Assembly: GCA_030770545.1 (NCBI GenBank)
Contig: JAUCMP010000026.1
Span: forward strand, 6,490,501-6,554,500
DNA from: Macropodus opercularis
Lineage: Eukaryota > Chordata > Actinopteri > Anabantiformes > Osphronemidae
DNA length: 64,000 nucleotides
Direction: 5' to 3'
Shown here one piece after another: positions 31,701 through 44,400 of the stretch. A program made the position numbers and the translations under genes. Under the pieces are notes generated by a model. The model was not told where the DNA came from and searched no databases. It saw nothing but the letters and a program-made list of their open reading frames with translations. Positions within the stretch are counted from its first letter, which is position 1; every line of letters begins with the position of its first letter.

Positions 31701-34700
31701 GTGTGACGCTAGAAAGAGGAATAGCGAGAGGGAGGGAAAAGGCAGAGAGAGGGAAAGAGAAAAAAATGGGGTTTTGGAAGGATGTAAACAGAGCAGCCTG
31801 GAAACAGACCTTTCCATCACCAGTTTTGGCATCCGTGGATAGAACCTCTCCCGTGTCTCTGCACGAGGGGGCAGCAGCACTTGGACTCCAGTTATCTGGG
31901 CGAGGAACACAGGACCACTGGTAGAACCAGAGGGTACCGCGCTGAATACTCACTGAAACAAGATGCTATTATCTGCTAAACAACAGATTGTTGGGTCTCT
32001 GACTGATGGTAACCGCGATACACGCAGAGCGGTACGCCGCCGCGTCCGACGTTTTGGTTCTGATCCAGCCGCCTGCAAATACCAATGGCAATAAAAGGTG
32101 ACCAAAGTATTCCACTTCACTCCTGCTGCACTGTACAGCTTGATCTGCGCTTTTCAAATATCCTCAAAGACGCACAAAGAAATTACGCCCATATCTCGTC
32201 CAAATTGGAGAAAAAAATCCTCTTCACGAATCCTTCCCCCATATTTAGCCTGTTTTCTTCTTTTGTAAGCACAGTCGGTCACCCTCCCTCCTTGTTTTTG
32301 GTCGTCCTCTGTTCTTTCTTTTGCTGGCGTAGAGAGGCAGTGTATTGAGGGTATTCAGCCAGTTCTTTCTCTGCCTGTGTGTGTTAGGTGGGGTAATTCT
32401 GGCAGAATGGGGTGTGGGCGCTGGGCTGGCAGGGGGGATTGCTGGGCTTGCCACAGTGAAAGGAGCCAGCCTGGCACTGTCTGGACTGCTGCCAGCTGCT
32501 CCATGGGAGTAATACCCACAGCAGAGGTTGTTTTGCTGGCTGGTTGGCGCGCGAACGATTACGTTGCTGATTGAGCTCTTGCCGATGCTCGCGTCTTTAT
32601 AAGGCGAAAGTGAGGGATGATGGGAAGTTGTGCAAAAGAGAGTGTGAAGTTAATAAAGCAGCTCGGAGAGACGAGAGGGTGCAGAAGTTTGGCTCAGAGT
32701 TGGCTTCTCTGGACAGCGCTGTGTCGGCGTGTTCTTGGCTGTCTTCATTTTTTACCTCTCACTTTTGTTTTGTTTGTTTATTTGCTTGTTTGTTTTCTCT
32801 CTTGGCTGAAGTGCTTGGTCTTTTTATGTAGTGCCCAAAGGCACGGTGGTCTGAAAGCCAGAAGAATTCTTCACTGCCTCTCTGCTACCCTCATCTGTTG
32901 CTTCTCACTGGCTATGTACTCCTTTTATTGTTTTGGCAGGTTGATCTCTCCTACTCCCCCCCACCACCACACACTTGTCTCTCTGACCTCCTCATTTACA
33001 CTTTCTATCTTTTGACAACTTCAGTGCTTTTCATCTCGGTGGCTAGAAACGAAGGACGAGAGAGCAGAGAAATTCATCGAAAACTTCTCCTGTCTTCCCC
33101 CATGTTGAGTCACCCCCACGCACTCAGGATATTTAGCTGGTGCAGTCGGTGACACAGATACACTTTGATTGCGGCTGACTGTGCCCATGAACTTGACCTG
33201 GTAGCAACAAACAACCTGCTGCTAAAAGACAGAACTGTCACACAACAGGAGGGCAAGAAATGGACAGCCTAAGGGCAACAAGGCCTCTGTGACATTTCAG
33301 GAGTCTTTTGTGCTTCTGCAATCTGTTACTGCACAGAAAAACAAACAGTTTTGTCTAATATCAAAAAGTCCCCTTAAGGTGGCACACCAAGACAGCCGTT
33401 ATCAGCCCGAGTGCTGTGCGGGCGCCTTTTGCCTTCTATATTCTTCAAAACACTTGTTAATCTTCCGGGGTCCCGGTGTGGTAACGCGCTTTCTTTTCAG
33501 CGCTTCTGTGCCATGTAGTTTTACAGTAATCACTTTGTGGGAAATAAATCGCAGGTAGCCGCTGGTCGCAGATCATCCTGGACCTGTCTAGAAAATGAAA
33601 ACTATTACGTTTGTATCAGATTAGAGATCATTTGTATTCAGGTCAATGTCACACATCGCGTTTCTGTGCGGCCAGAGTGCAATCGCACACTGGACTTTGT
33701 GCAGGCATCCATTATTGGTTTGCGCCTAAGCTCTTAGTGTACCCTGCGGCCTGTTTATCTGTAGACTAATATTAGTGGTTGCAGTAAAAACCAGCCTTGC
33801 TTAGTGGAGATTTGCACGCTAAGTCACCTCAGTCTTCTTAAACCCTAATCCTCCTCTCACATCTGTGGGTTACGCAGACACACACACTTCGTTTTTAGCG
33901 CTCTAATTCCACGCAGCACAGTTGGCAGTGGAGTGTCCCCCCCACCCCCCTCCCCTGCCACCTCTTAGCACTCCAGTTTGTTTGACTTACTGGATATTTT
34001 TAACACAGCAAAGATTAGGATGACGCTGGACCTACTTGAGGGGCCCTCCCGTGCATGCAAGGTTATGTGGATGTGTGCCTCAATGCACTGCCGTTAGCTC
34101 GCTTTGTGAGCGATCAGGAAGTTGCGGGGAGATTGTGTTTAATTGTGGGTATTGAGGAAAGGACAGCAGGGATAGAACAGCAGTCAAAGCCTTGTAATCT
34201 CTTAAATGTCTTCCAACACAGAAGCCTCTGGCTCTGATCCGCTGGCCTGGGTCAGCCTGTAACCAAGTGCAGACCTATAAGGCCTAGTTAAAGCTGCTAA
34301 GGGGCCTCTTTGCTGGCATGCTGTATTTTGCAGTGTTAAAACACAATGTTTTGATGTGAAGTCATATTTGTGTGTGGTTTCTCTTCACAGACAAACATGC
34401 AGTCAATGGGAATCCCACTGTGGAGCCTTTTCCCGAAGGCTTGGAGAGCATTATGTTTGGTGAGACCATGGAATAAACCCAGTAGGAATCGTCTGTTACC
34501 GGTTTGTGGTCAGTAAAACATTTTTGGTGCATTTTGCCTCTCGCAGGTATGGGTTGTTTTTGGGGAGCAGAGAGGCTTTTCTGGCGGCTTCCAGGCGTCT
34601 TCTCCACACAGGTGGGCTACGCTGGTGGCTTCACCCCCAACCCCACGTACCAGGAGGTCTGCACAGGTATTACACCTCCTGTCGACGCTTTTGCACGTTT

Positions 34701-37700
34701 ACACACGCACCACTTTGAATTATATGGCACAATCGCGCGGCGACGTGAGTCGGCAGGACATTTCTGTACGATGAGTCAAGGTTCAAGAGGGAAAAGAAAA
34801 TGAAACGCAGCCAGAAAGGGTGGTTTAAGTACAGAACTCTCATCTTCTCGCCGCCTTCCCTTCATCTGCAGTCATCTACTCAGAATGCACTGCTCCAGAT
34901 GGGCTGCACCAACCCCCCATCCCCACTTCACCATGACCTACTTGTAAGGATTGGGCTCTGTACTGTGCCGTACTGCAGCGTTTTTTTGCCAATAGCAGCT
35001 AGTGTGCACGACGCACCACAAACGGACTTCCCTTAAATCGACGGTTTGGCAAACACAGTGTTGACGATACAAGCTCGAATTCTGTGTAATTGCTATGAAA
35101 AGACATTTTAAAATGTTTGGCCAACTGTCTGTGCCTCTGAAGTTGTTTCATTCAGTCTTCCTCTTCATGAGATTCTAATAGATCATCTAGGCCATTGATA
35201 TATAATTCAAATGAAGACGTCTAGGCTCTCTAGTATTTTAGGAGTCATAAGATATGCAATGTGAGGGCACATCCGCACAGGAAAGTGTTGAGCCTAGGTG
35301 CCGGCACAGCATGGGGGGACGTGGAGGGGAGCGGGGAGATGCTTTGGGCTTTGCTGGCAGACTTTCTGAGCAGAGCCCTTCAAGGGATTGTATGTTTCCT
35401 ATCTGTCAGCCTTTCAGTCTTTCTTTCTGTCAGCTGCCAAGCAACAAGATGGTCAGCTATGGTGGAGGATGGAGATGGAGACAGATGACAGAGATTGAGC
35501 TGCAGCAAGCAAGGGAATGAGTAAAATAAACTTTTGAAGGGAAAGAGATTTTGAACAAAACCGTGAGGGAAGAATGGTTGCCTGTCCGTCGACTGAGAGA
35601 GTGCAGGCGTCGCTCCAGTGGCCATGACGGAGCAGAACACTGCGACGGCATGAGACCGAGGAGCTGTCAACGCTGCCAGGGCAGGACAGACAGCTGGCCA
35701 GTCAGACGGATGGACAGAACGAAGGGGATGATGGAACTGTCAGCAGAGTCGGGAAGGGACGGTAGAACAGGCAGATAGGTGAATATCTAACACGCCGGGC
35801 GAGGTTAAAGTGCAGTCGAGGCTTGCTTGGGAGGACACACCACACCGCTGAGCAGGGCAGGAAATTAGCAGAAATGCAGGGTCTTTCTATTATTTATGTT
35901 GACTTACTGGTTTTGACCTTTGACCTTACACAGTCTTTTTAAAACATGCACATGGCTTCTGCAGAGACGTTCTGTTGCTCAGAAACCATTACTACGCAGT
36001 GAAGACTGTGCCCAGTTTGATTCAGGCAGCAACTGTTTAAACAGGTGAGCTTGTCCGTGTTCATTTGGCACAGGACGATCCTCTGGGTGTGCTGAGAGTC
36101 AGTTGGAGACAGGAAGTGGGTCCCAGGCCAGATGCATATATTTGGCGTCCTTTCCACTATTGTCTGAAATGCACCTGATGCATCTCTTTATAGTGCATGT
36201 CATGAAAACAAGAGATGGCTTTTTTTTAAACACCATCCTAAACTTGCACATTTTCTTTACATTTAACGTGGGTATATGTACGTTTACCTGAGGTGTGAGG
36301 CTGCCTTTTGTTTGCGCGCATGTACTCGTACCTGTGTGTGAGACCTATAGGCTCCCCCAGTTTGAGCATGCCTGCAGGCAGCTTGTTGAAGCTTTGGCGT
36401 CCTGGCAGCTGCAGACGGGACCGAATGTCTGTTTGCTTTTGGCAACCTGCACCGTAAGCTCCAACCTTTACCGTTTGTCCCGCCGTCTCCATCCGTCTAA
36501 GCCCGTCTCTGCGACTCTCCATCCCTCCTATTGTGCCTGTGGCGCATACACTCAGTGACATGTACATGCTGTTCATAAGCTCTGCTTTGCAAATTTGAAG
36601 GGGCAATGTTTAACCATAAACCCATACAGGCTTATCTGGATTTGTGTTCAGCATTTGTAAAATAAACTTGAGGGGGATGGGTAAAGGAAGTGCAGCTAGA
36701 CCTCATAAACACAAACCTTTTGCTTCACGGGAGGTTGTTTCTCCTCTAGGTCTGACAGGTCACGCTGAGGTGGCGAGGGTGATCTTTTCCCCTCTAGACA
36801 TCAGCCTGGAGGAGCTGCTCAAACGCTTCTGGGAGAACCACGATCCTACACAAGGTAGCAGCCTACGCACATACAACCACACAAACCCGAAAGTCGCCGT
36901 CAAATCAGCCCGACCCAAGGGGCACGGGGTGTATTAGAGCAGAAGTATGATGCCCAGACACGTGTGCTTGCGTGCGCGATGTGGAGGGGGAGGTCTCATG
37001 GGTATAAGTCAACGCCAGACACTGTTAATGTGTCTGAGATCCAGCCATCCATAGCAAGACACACCAGTGTGGCGTTCAGGCCCCAACCAAAAAAAACAAC
37101 TCTCTGTGTTAGAGTATGTCTGTAGCATGTACTGTGTCCAGCCTGAACCAGCTTTGTTATTCACGCCAGTTTTGAAATTTAGCTTTTATGCGTCCTTTAC
37201 ATCGGTGAGTTCATATCCTTGATGACATTTCTAAAGTGGAATTGTTGTGCTAGTGTAGCACTGTACCTAATTACATCAAATGCTTAACAGGGTTATGTCG
37301 CTGCGCTCTGATTAACGTCCTACTATTTAGTCTTTTTACCGCGCTTCTTCCCCACCTGTCTACCCTCCTCCCGTCCCCCCATGGCCCATCTCTCATCTCT
37401 TCAGGCACTCTTGTTTTCGCTGCTCACTGGAGGAGGTGATGTAAGAACATTAATGCATCGGGAGGGCACAGGGAGGCTGTGTGTGCACGCATGTGTGCGA
37501 GAGGAAGAATGGGAAAGAGGTACTCGGCTCGCTCGTACTGCAGGGAGGGGCATGGCGAGTTGGGCAGAGACGCTCAAAGATTCACAAAACCGGACCTTCA
37601 GCCTTAAAGTCTCAGCGGCATCGCCCATGTCGGCCCTGGCATGTCTTCTGCATGTGTCACTATGGCTCTGACCTGAATACTTTAAATGTCAGCCATGTTT

Positions 37701-39422
37701 GGGTCTCTCCTACAACTACCCAGCTAAATGCCCAGTCCGGTAGATGGGGTGTATGTTTTTGTACGCTCTCTACCTCCACGAAAGGTTAGTTTGCACAGAG
37801 GTAGGAGAAACGATTGAGTATTGATGTTCATCGGACAAGCACATCATCCCCGTCAGAGATTCTTCTCCCGTTTATCGTAGCCAGAGACGCATCTTACTGC
37901 CGGCAAAGGCACAGGCAGAGTCGAGCCGATGCGCCGTGGGGGCAAAGGCAGTGAGGCCAAAAAAGTAGTCATGCATTTCCCCTGACTCACTGCCGTGTCT
38001 CATCTTATGTTTTATTAATGGCATGCAGCTTATTTTCTATGCGCTCCACTATTTTCTTTATTTTTTAATTCCGAAATGACCACAAACGTAAATGTAAAAA
38101 CGCAGTCCTCTCGCGTGCCTCACATGTGAATCCCCGCCGTCTCTCTTCTCCACTTCTGGGTTCACATGCAGCAGAAATTTCTGTGATTTGACAAATGTGG
38201 CGTGGAGTGGTAGAAAGGGGCCCGCTGGCTGTGCCTTCACGCGTGCTTAACCTCCAATTTATTCTGTCCACCTTAGAGCTATGCTTAAAAGAGAATGGAG
38301 AAATTAAGGAAGTTCGCTCGCTTCCCTTTTAACTGCACAGATTCACCAGAGATCATCGCACATGGAGCCCAGCAACATTTGGCTTTCTCCTGATCTCATC
38401 CTGATTCATCATATATATATGATGTTGGAGTGCATGTGGAACTGTCATGTATAGATGCATACTCGGTTTCTCAGACTTCCCTTTAATGTGTGTGCCCACG
38501 TGTGTGTGTGTGTGTTTTGAGATCTGTGCCTCTCTGCTTTGCCTCAGTTCAAAAGGGTTTAGTCCCGACAACGTGATGTCGGCTGCGTCAGCTCCACCAA
38601 TCCTGGCCTGGATAGCAACATTAGCAGCCAATCAGAAACTCCCAGCAGCCTTTGCTGTGTGCCCTCTTTCCATATTCAGCAACACTAGTCTCAATCTGCT
38701 GGCTTCCCTGGGATGTTGCATAAAGACCCCCCCATTCTACATGCTCCCACATTATAAGTTTCTTATGTCTGTGTGATGACGACTCATCTGTAACATACCT
38801 TTGCACGTAAAGGCCGTGGAAACGAAGCGAACTCAACGAGCCGACCTCTGCGTGTCAGAGGGCAGCCGTGTTTTGATCCTGACGGTTTAACATCGCGATC
38901 GGATGCGCTTCGAGCGCCCGCTGCGAACCCATCTTGCTGTTCTGTGATACGCACGCAGAACGACGGCGCACACATTTCCATACACGAGCATACCGTTCAC
39001 TTCACATTATGCACAAGTGCTCATTATGCCTACTCACAGACAGCTTTACTCCATTTGTGCATACATGTGAGTAGGCAAAACGCACACAGCATATGCAGAG
39101 CGTGCACACAGCTGCACCAATGGCACGTCAGTTCACTGAATACTTCCTTGTTACGGACCTCTGTAGGCCCCACTCCTGGCACTTAGTAGAGGACTACCTC
39201 TGGAACTAATCCAACATTCCCTGCCACCCTGGTGTTTTTTTGTTTGGTTTTTTTTGCAAGTTAACCTATTTAAAAATAAGGCAATCTCTGTCCCTCGCCT
39301 CCCTCTTTCAGTGATTTTCCACCCTTTATGTATGTCCCCCCCCCCCTTTTTTCCCAGTTCCGCTCTCTCCTGTCTCATTTTTCCTCTTTCACCTGCAACC
39401 CCCCCATCCACCCCTACACACA

Positions 39423-39461
<39 letters not shown>

Positions 39462-41362
39462 ACTGTCCCCTTTGCAGTGAGTGAAGCGAAGGGGCGAATA
39501 AGTGAGCAAACGGCCCGAAGCCCGTCAGCACATCCGCAGAGCAGCGCAGTGAGTCGACCGCTCCCTGAGGCCATCCGCTCATCGCAAAACACACTTGCAT
39601 CCACTCACTCCTCTTTTATCTCTTAGTCATTCTCAGCTCCTCGTCCTCCCTTCCCCCCCTTTTCTCTGCTCTCTCCCATCTCTTCCTCTGTTCCCTCCTC
39701 CACCTCTGCCACCCTTCATCTTCACAACCATGGCTTTTCCCCTCCCTTTATTTCCTACTTCGTTCTTTTCCTCCTCTTTCCTTCCTCTTCCCTCATTTCT
39801 TACATCCTCTATTTTTTAAGGCCATGCAGTATTTACGGTGTGGGCTGCTGATGCTGCGTCAGTGAACAGGCATCACAGACGTACGCTGATAGATAGAAAT
39901 GCACAACTAAGATGGCCGACGCAGCCATCCTTATTTGATAACATGTGCACGTACATACAGACGCTGGTGGAGTCACACAGTTGAAGATAGATATGTTATA
40001 GGTTTCTCAAGCAGGGAAGTGCTGTGTTCTGAAGTGAGATTGATGACTAATTGTGAGATTTAATTGCCTTACGTTTTTTGTGTTTGTTTGGTTTTTTTTA
40101 TGTTGTACTTTTTAGGCGGTGTTGTGTAGTCTCCACATATCTGCTCGTTCCTAATCAACAAAGATCACATCTCACACATTTTGCATACATGGACAGAATC
40201 AGATCACAAACACAGACACAAATCAAGCAGCCTTCCATCTGCTAAGTCATGCTGGTGGCGGTTACTGAAATGTGCATGATTATCCCTTTTCTATAATATC
40301 TGCAGCCCAGCTGGCTGCGACACACGCCAATTCCCTGTTGGGGTACCCCAGTATCCCCCTGTGTCACCACATCCTTCAATTTAGGGGTGCCCCTGACTAA
40401 AGCCAAACCCCACAGGAGCTGACCCTGACCCCTGACTTGTGACCCCTGCCACCCCCACACTCCTAACCCATCGCCCTTGCCTCTTCTCTGGTTGGCTGAG
40501 ATAGGCTTGCTTATTACCAGGTGTCAGTTATTACACCCTTGCACACTCTGACAGCCCTAATTTATGGAGATTGTGGCACGTGTGTGCAGCAGGGGAGTGT
40601 GGTGGGGGGTCTGCATAACCATTTGATTATATTTCATGTTAAAGGTTATAAGAAGTCCTTTTTGCTCATAAGACACTTTTATTATTATCATTATATGCAT
40701 GTATTGAATTTGCATGGGAATAAATATGTGCACATAAAGTGAAAATATAGGAGAAATGAGAAACAAGTGAAACAATAGGGAGAACTGGTGATAGAATACG
40801 TGGCAATAAGTAAAAAGGAGTAAGACAAAAACTTAAAAACCACCCTGAGCGAAATCCATGTTAATATTTTGCCTGCAGGAAATAAAACACAAATTGGAAC
40901 CAGAAATTGCACCAATATTACAGATATAAAACTTGACTGAAATATAGTATAAGAATAGAGAATTTATTTTTCACGATCGACACATGCTTTAAATATGAAG
41001 TCAGCCTCGTCTGGAATGATTTGAGCACAATTGTGGAACAAGCTCCACTTTTTAGATTTGGATGCAGCTAAAAAGAGAAGTTCAAGGGTCTGCCAGGACC
41101 ATGAAGTGGTCACGTTAGAGAGGACTGCTCCGGTAGAGAATATGGAGCCTAAGGAGACAAACCGAATACGTTTTTTACACAGAAAAGAGTTTTCACAGTA
41201 ATCCCCACAATGTGAATAACCTTAGAATTATAGGTTTATTGCTGAGGTGCAGTTTGCTGTTGGTTGACTCAGTGTGTGTGTCACATCGCTCTCTGTTTTG
41301 CTCCGCATATTGCATATACATATAGTGTTTGTTTGTGTGTGCATGTGTTTACACGCGCATAC

Positions 41363-41434
<72 letters not shown>

Positions 41435-44400
41435 GCTGGGGATGCTTTCACCATCCCAGCTCCGTACTCTGCCTCTGTCTCCAGCGCGTCAGGAGCAGCT
41501 TACATAAGAATAGGGCAAAAATAGCAGCTGAGAGAGGAGAGGAGGAGAGGGCTCTGCTGGCACGCACACAGTCGTAACGAGACCGCGGGGCACGGCACAA
41601 CCCTGAATACTATCACGCACACACACGGGGAAACTGCATTTATAAAGAATTACTGTTTTTTTCATTTTTTCTTTATATTTTTTTTTGGGGGGGGGGTCTT
41701 TTTTTCTCAAAGAATCTGGTCAGACTCACCAAGTGGTCACAAAGGCCAAATAATCTCTGTCTAAATCGCTATACTTGAAATAAGCGCAGCTGGTATTGTA
41801 GTAAATGCCAGGGCTGGGAGGTTAGGTTTAGGAATGAAGAGGCAAAATAAGAAGAAGGAGAATAATTACATTAGATTGTTCATTAGTGCTAATTCTGCTG
41901 CAGTCTAATTGGCACGCCCTGCCATGTGCAATAATTCTGAATTCACTTCAAATATTTTCCCCCCAACACTCAGAACAATGCGAAAAGTCACCAATTATGC
42001 AGAAACATTTCCTAATTGCGGACACTGACAATAGCTTTGCTGAAATGTTTGTTATTCTTTCATCTGTGTAATTAAATGAGTTTTTTTTCCTCCCCTCATT
42101 TGCAGTCTTTCCTTATTTACATCGAGTTGAGTGCTGACTGCCCTTCTGAAACGCAGAGGGAGCGAGAGAGCTGAATAAAATAAAAAAAATAATAAAAACG
42201 ACAGAAGGGTGGAGAGGTGAGGCTCGTCTCAGCTTTTGCAGTCGGTAACGGATGAAGGGTCGTTGTGTAAAAGATGCCCGGGCAGCGCAGGTCGGGGTCA
42301 GGCCCCTGGATCCATAGAGGGCGGGAGAAAGGGGACACGTTTACCGTGCGACACACATCAGGACAGTGCCTTCGCTCTTTACCCCCCCCCCCCCCCCCCA
42401 TCTGCTTTTAATAGCAGTCATAGCAGCCAGCCTCCCATTTAATCTGATTACCTTCAAACTGTTCCATGTCTTTCTTTTTTTTGCTTGCTTTCAGCTGAAA
42501 ATCGCACATCGAGCTATTCATTTCGTCTTTCACCACCCTTTCATGCACATAAACATACACATGTGGTAAATGCAGACACGGATGGAGGTAGGGAAAGAAA
42601 ACGGCGAGCGGGGAATAAGAAGGAAACTGAGCGAGCATGAGTTGCAGAAGGAGGGATGGAAGGTGAAGGTAGACGTGGGAGAAATGGAAAGCTTTTATCC
42701 ACAACACCAGCAGGGACATGCTGAGTGGAGCCATTTTTCTCCAGTAAACACTGGAAGAGATTTTACAGACTTGCAAGAAATCTCAGTGGGTTTAAACACA
42801 ACAAGCCCCAAAACAGTGTGCGCATGTTTGTCTGTTGGAGAAAGTAGCAGCAGCCTCCCTCCCACTTATTCCTTTTGCTTTCATTTGTGTTAAGGGGGCT
42901 ACTTTAAAATTATCTGATTTAGGGGGAGCCATTAATTAATATTTTTGGCTCTGTGGGCGTAGGTCATCGACCCTGAGAGGCGGCGTGTGTGTGCGTGTTA
43001 GACCCGTAGCCCCTCCCCTTCTGCACACCCCCCATTTCCATCTGCTTTCAGAAGCAAGGCTCTCATGCATAATGCAGAGAGAACAGGGAGGCTCTCATTA
43101 ATAATTACTGCTGCCTTTGATGGATGGAGAAAATAACGAAGGGGGCTGTTAAAAATGGAGAGTGGGAGAACGGCGGCGGCGGCAGGAGGGGAGAAGAGTT
43201 TTTGGGTGGTATTTGTTGCTGTTGGAGTTCTTTGAGGACTGAGTTTATTTGGACTTGGTAGAACCAAAAGCCAGAGTGATGTGTTGGATGATGTTAATAT
43301 TTTGATTAGGAAGTAACAACTGGTTATTGACGGTGATGATCTCTGAAGATGAACATATGAAATTCTCTCTATTTCATATGTTCACACAGTCCTTTGAGGT
43401 GAAGGATATTAAAGGTCTCCATTTAAAAGATGTATTCAGTGTTAAATATCATAATTAAAATTCAACATTCAAATGCATTAGTTTAATGTTAAATGTTAGG
43501 TTGTCCTCCTAATTATTCATATTTAAATAATAATTAAATATTTATACACATATTTGGCCCATACCTTCTCTCTCAGGTGTATTTAAGTATTGCTGTGTGT
43601 GGTTTGGCTGCTTAGACTCATGGGGTCCGCAGGGAAGGTCAAGGGGAACAACGAAGCGAAGACCCCTGCCAGCCAGCCAATCAGAGCTAAGGCTCTTGTG
43701 GCCAGCCAGTAGTAAAGTAGTTTGGTGGCCTTTGATGGCGAGGCCACCGTTAGCTTTGTCACTGAACAGCAGCACTGGGGGCAAGATGGCCAACATCCAG
43801 CTCTGCAGAGGTGGAGAGGAAGAGGTTGAGGGTAGAGATGGATGCAGAGAGCGGAAGACAAATGTATGTGTTGAATGATAAACGATAGCGTAGCATAAAT
43901 TGGTGAATTGTCTTTTTTGGATACACCTGTTCAGTCTATTTCAATTCTAGCTCAGTTTTTAAGTTGAAGGAGTCTTTATTGCATTGTAACTTAAGAGGAT
44001 GTCATCTAATCATTTGGCCATATTTAAAAAGACGGGGATCAAAACCACTTTCCAGCAGCATATTTACTGCATTTGGAGCCACACAAGCATTTAATACCGT
44101 TCAAGTAAATTTCCAGTGAAGCAAATTCTCTGAGGCAGCAGCGTTAGTTATAGCGCGTTTATTCGGTGTGTGTCAGAGCGCAGGCAACGTCTACTTGTCT
44201 CCTCTGATTTGAATGAAGACCTGATGAATACTTACAGCCATTATATCTGAACAGCGTGTGTCACGGATAGGTTGCGACACCGTGATGTAAAGTAACATTT
44301 AATCTAAGGAGAACAAGATACTCAGCTCACTGTGTCAGGAAGTTGTCAGTATCTTGTGGTCTCAGTTTATTTGCACATTCGGTCCAAATCAGTTCTCCCC

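Larger units (their letters stand above)
28747..34390 (+). other. msra intron 1
   Basis: A 5.6 kb intron without a recognised independent gene. It includes a CpG-rich patch at 30.0-30.3 kb with a candidate alternative first exon and a CTCF-like motif at 31,861. Long minus-strand ORFs at 31,476-31,953 are serine/leucine-rich low complexity opposite a GA-rich tract. Confidence 0.6.

Noticed and set aside
31476..31953. Overlapping minus-strand ORFs of 138-144 codons
   Set aside because: Serine/leucine-rich sequence opposite a GA-rich tract within msra intron 1, with no family likeness.
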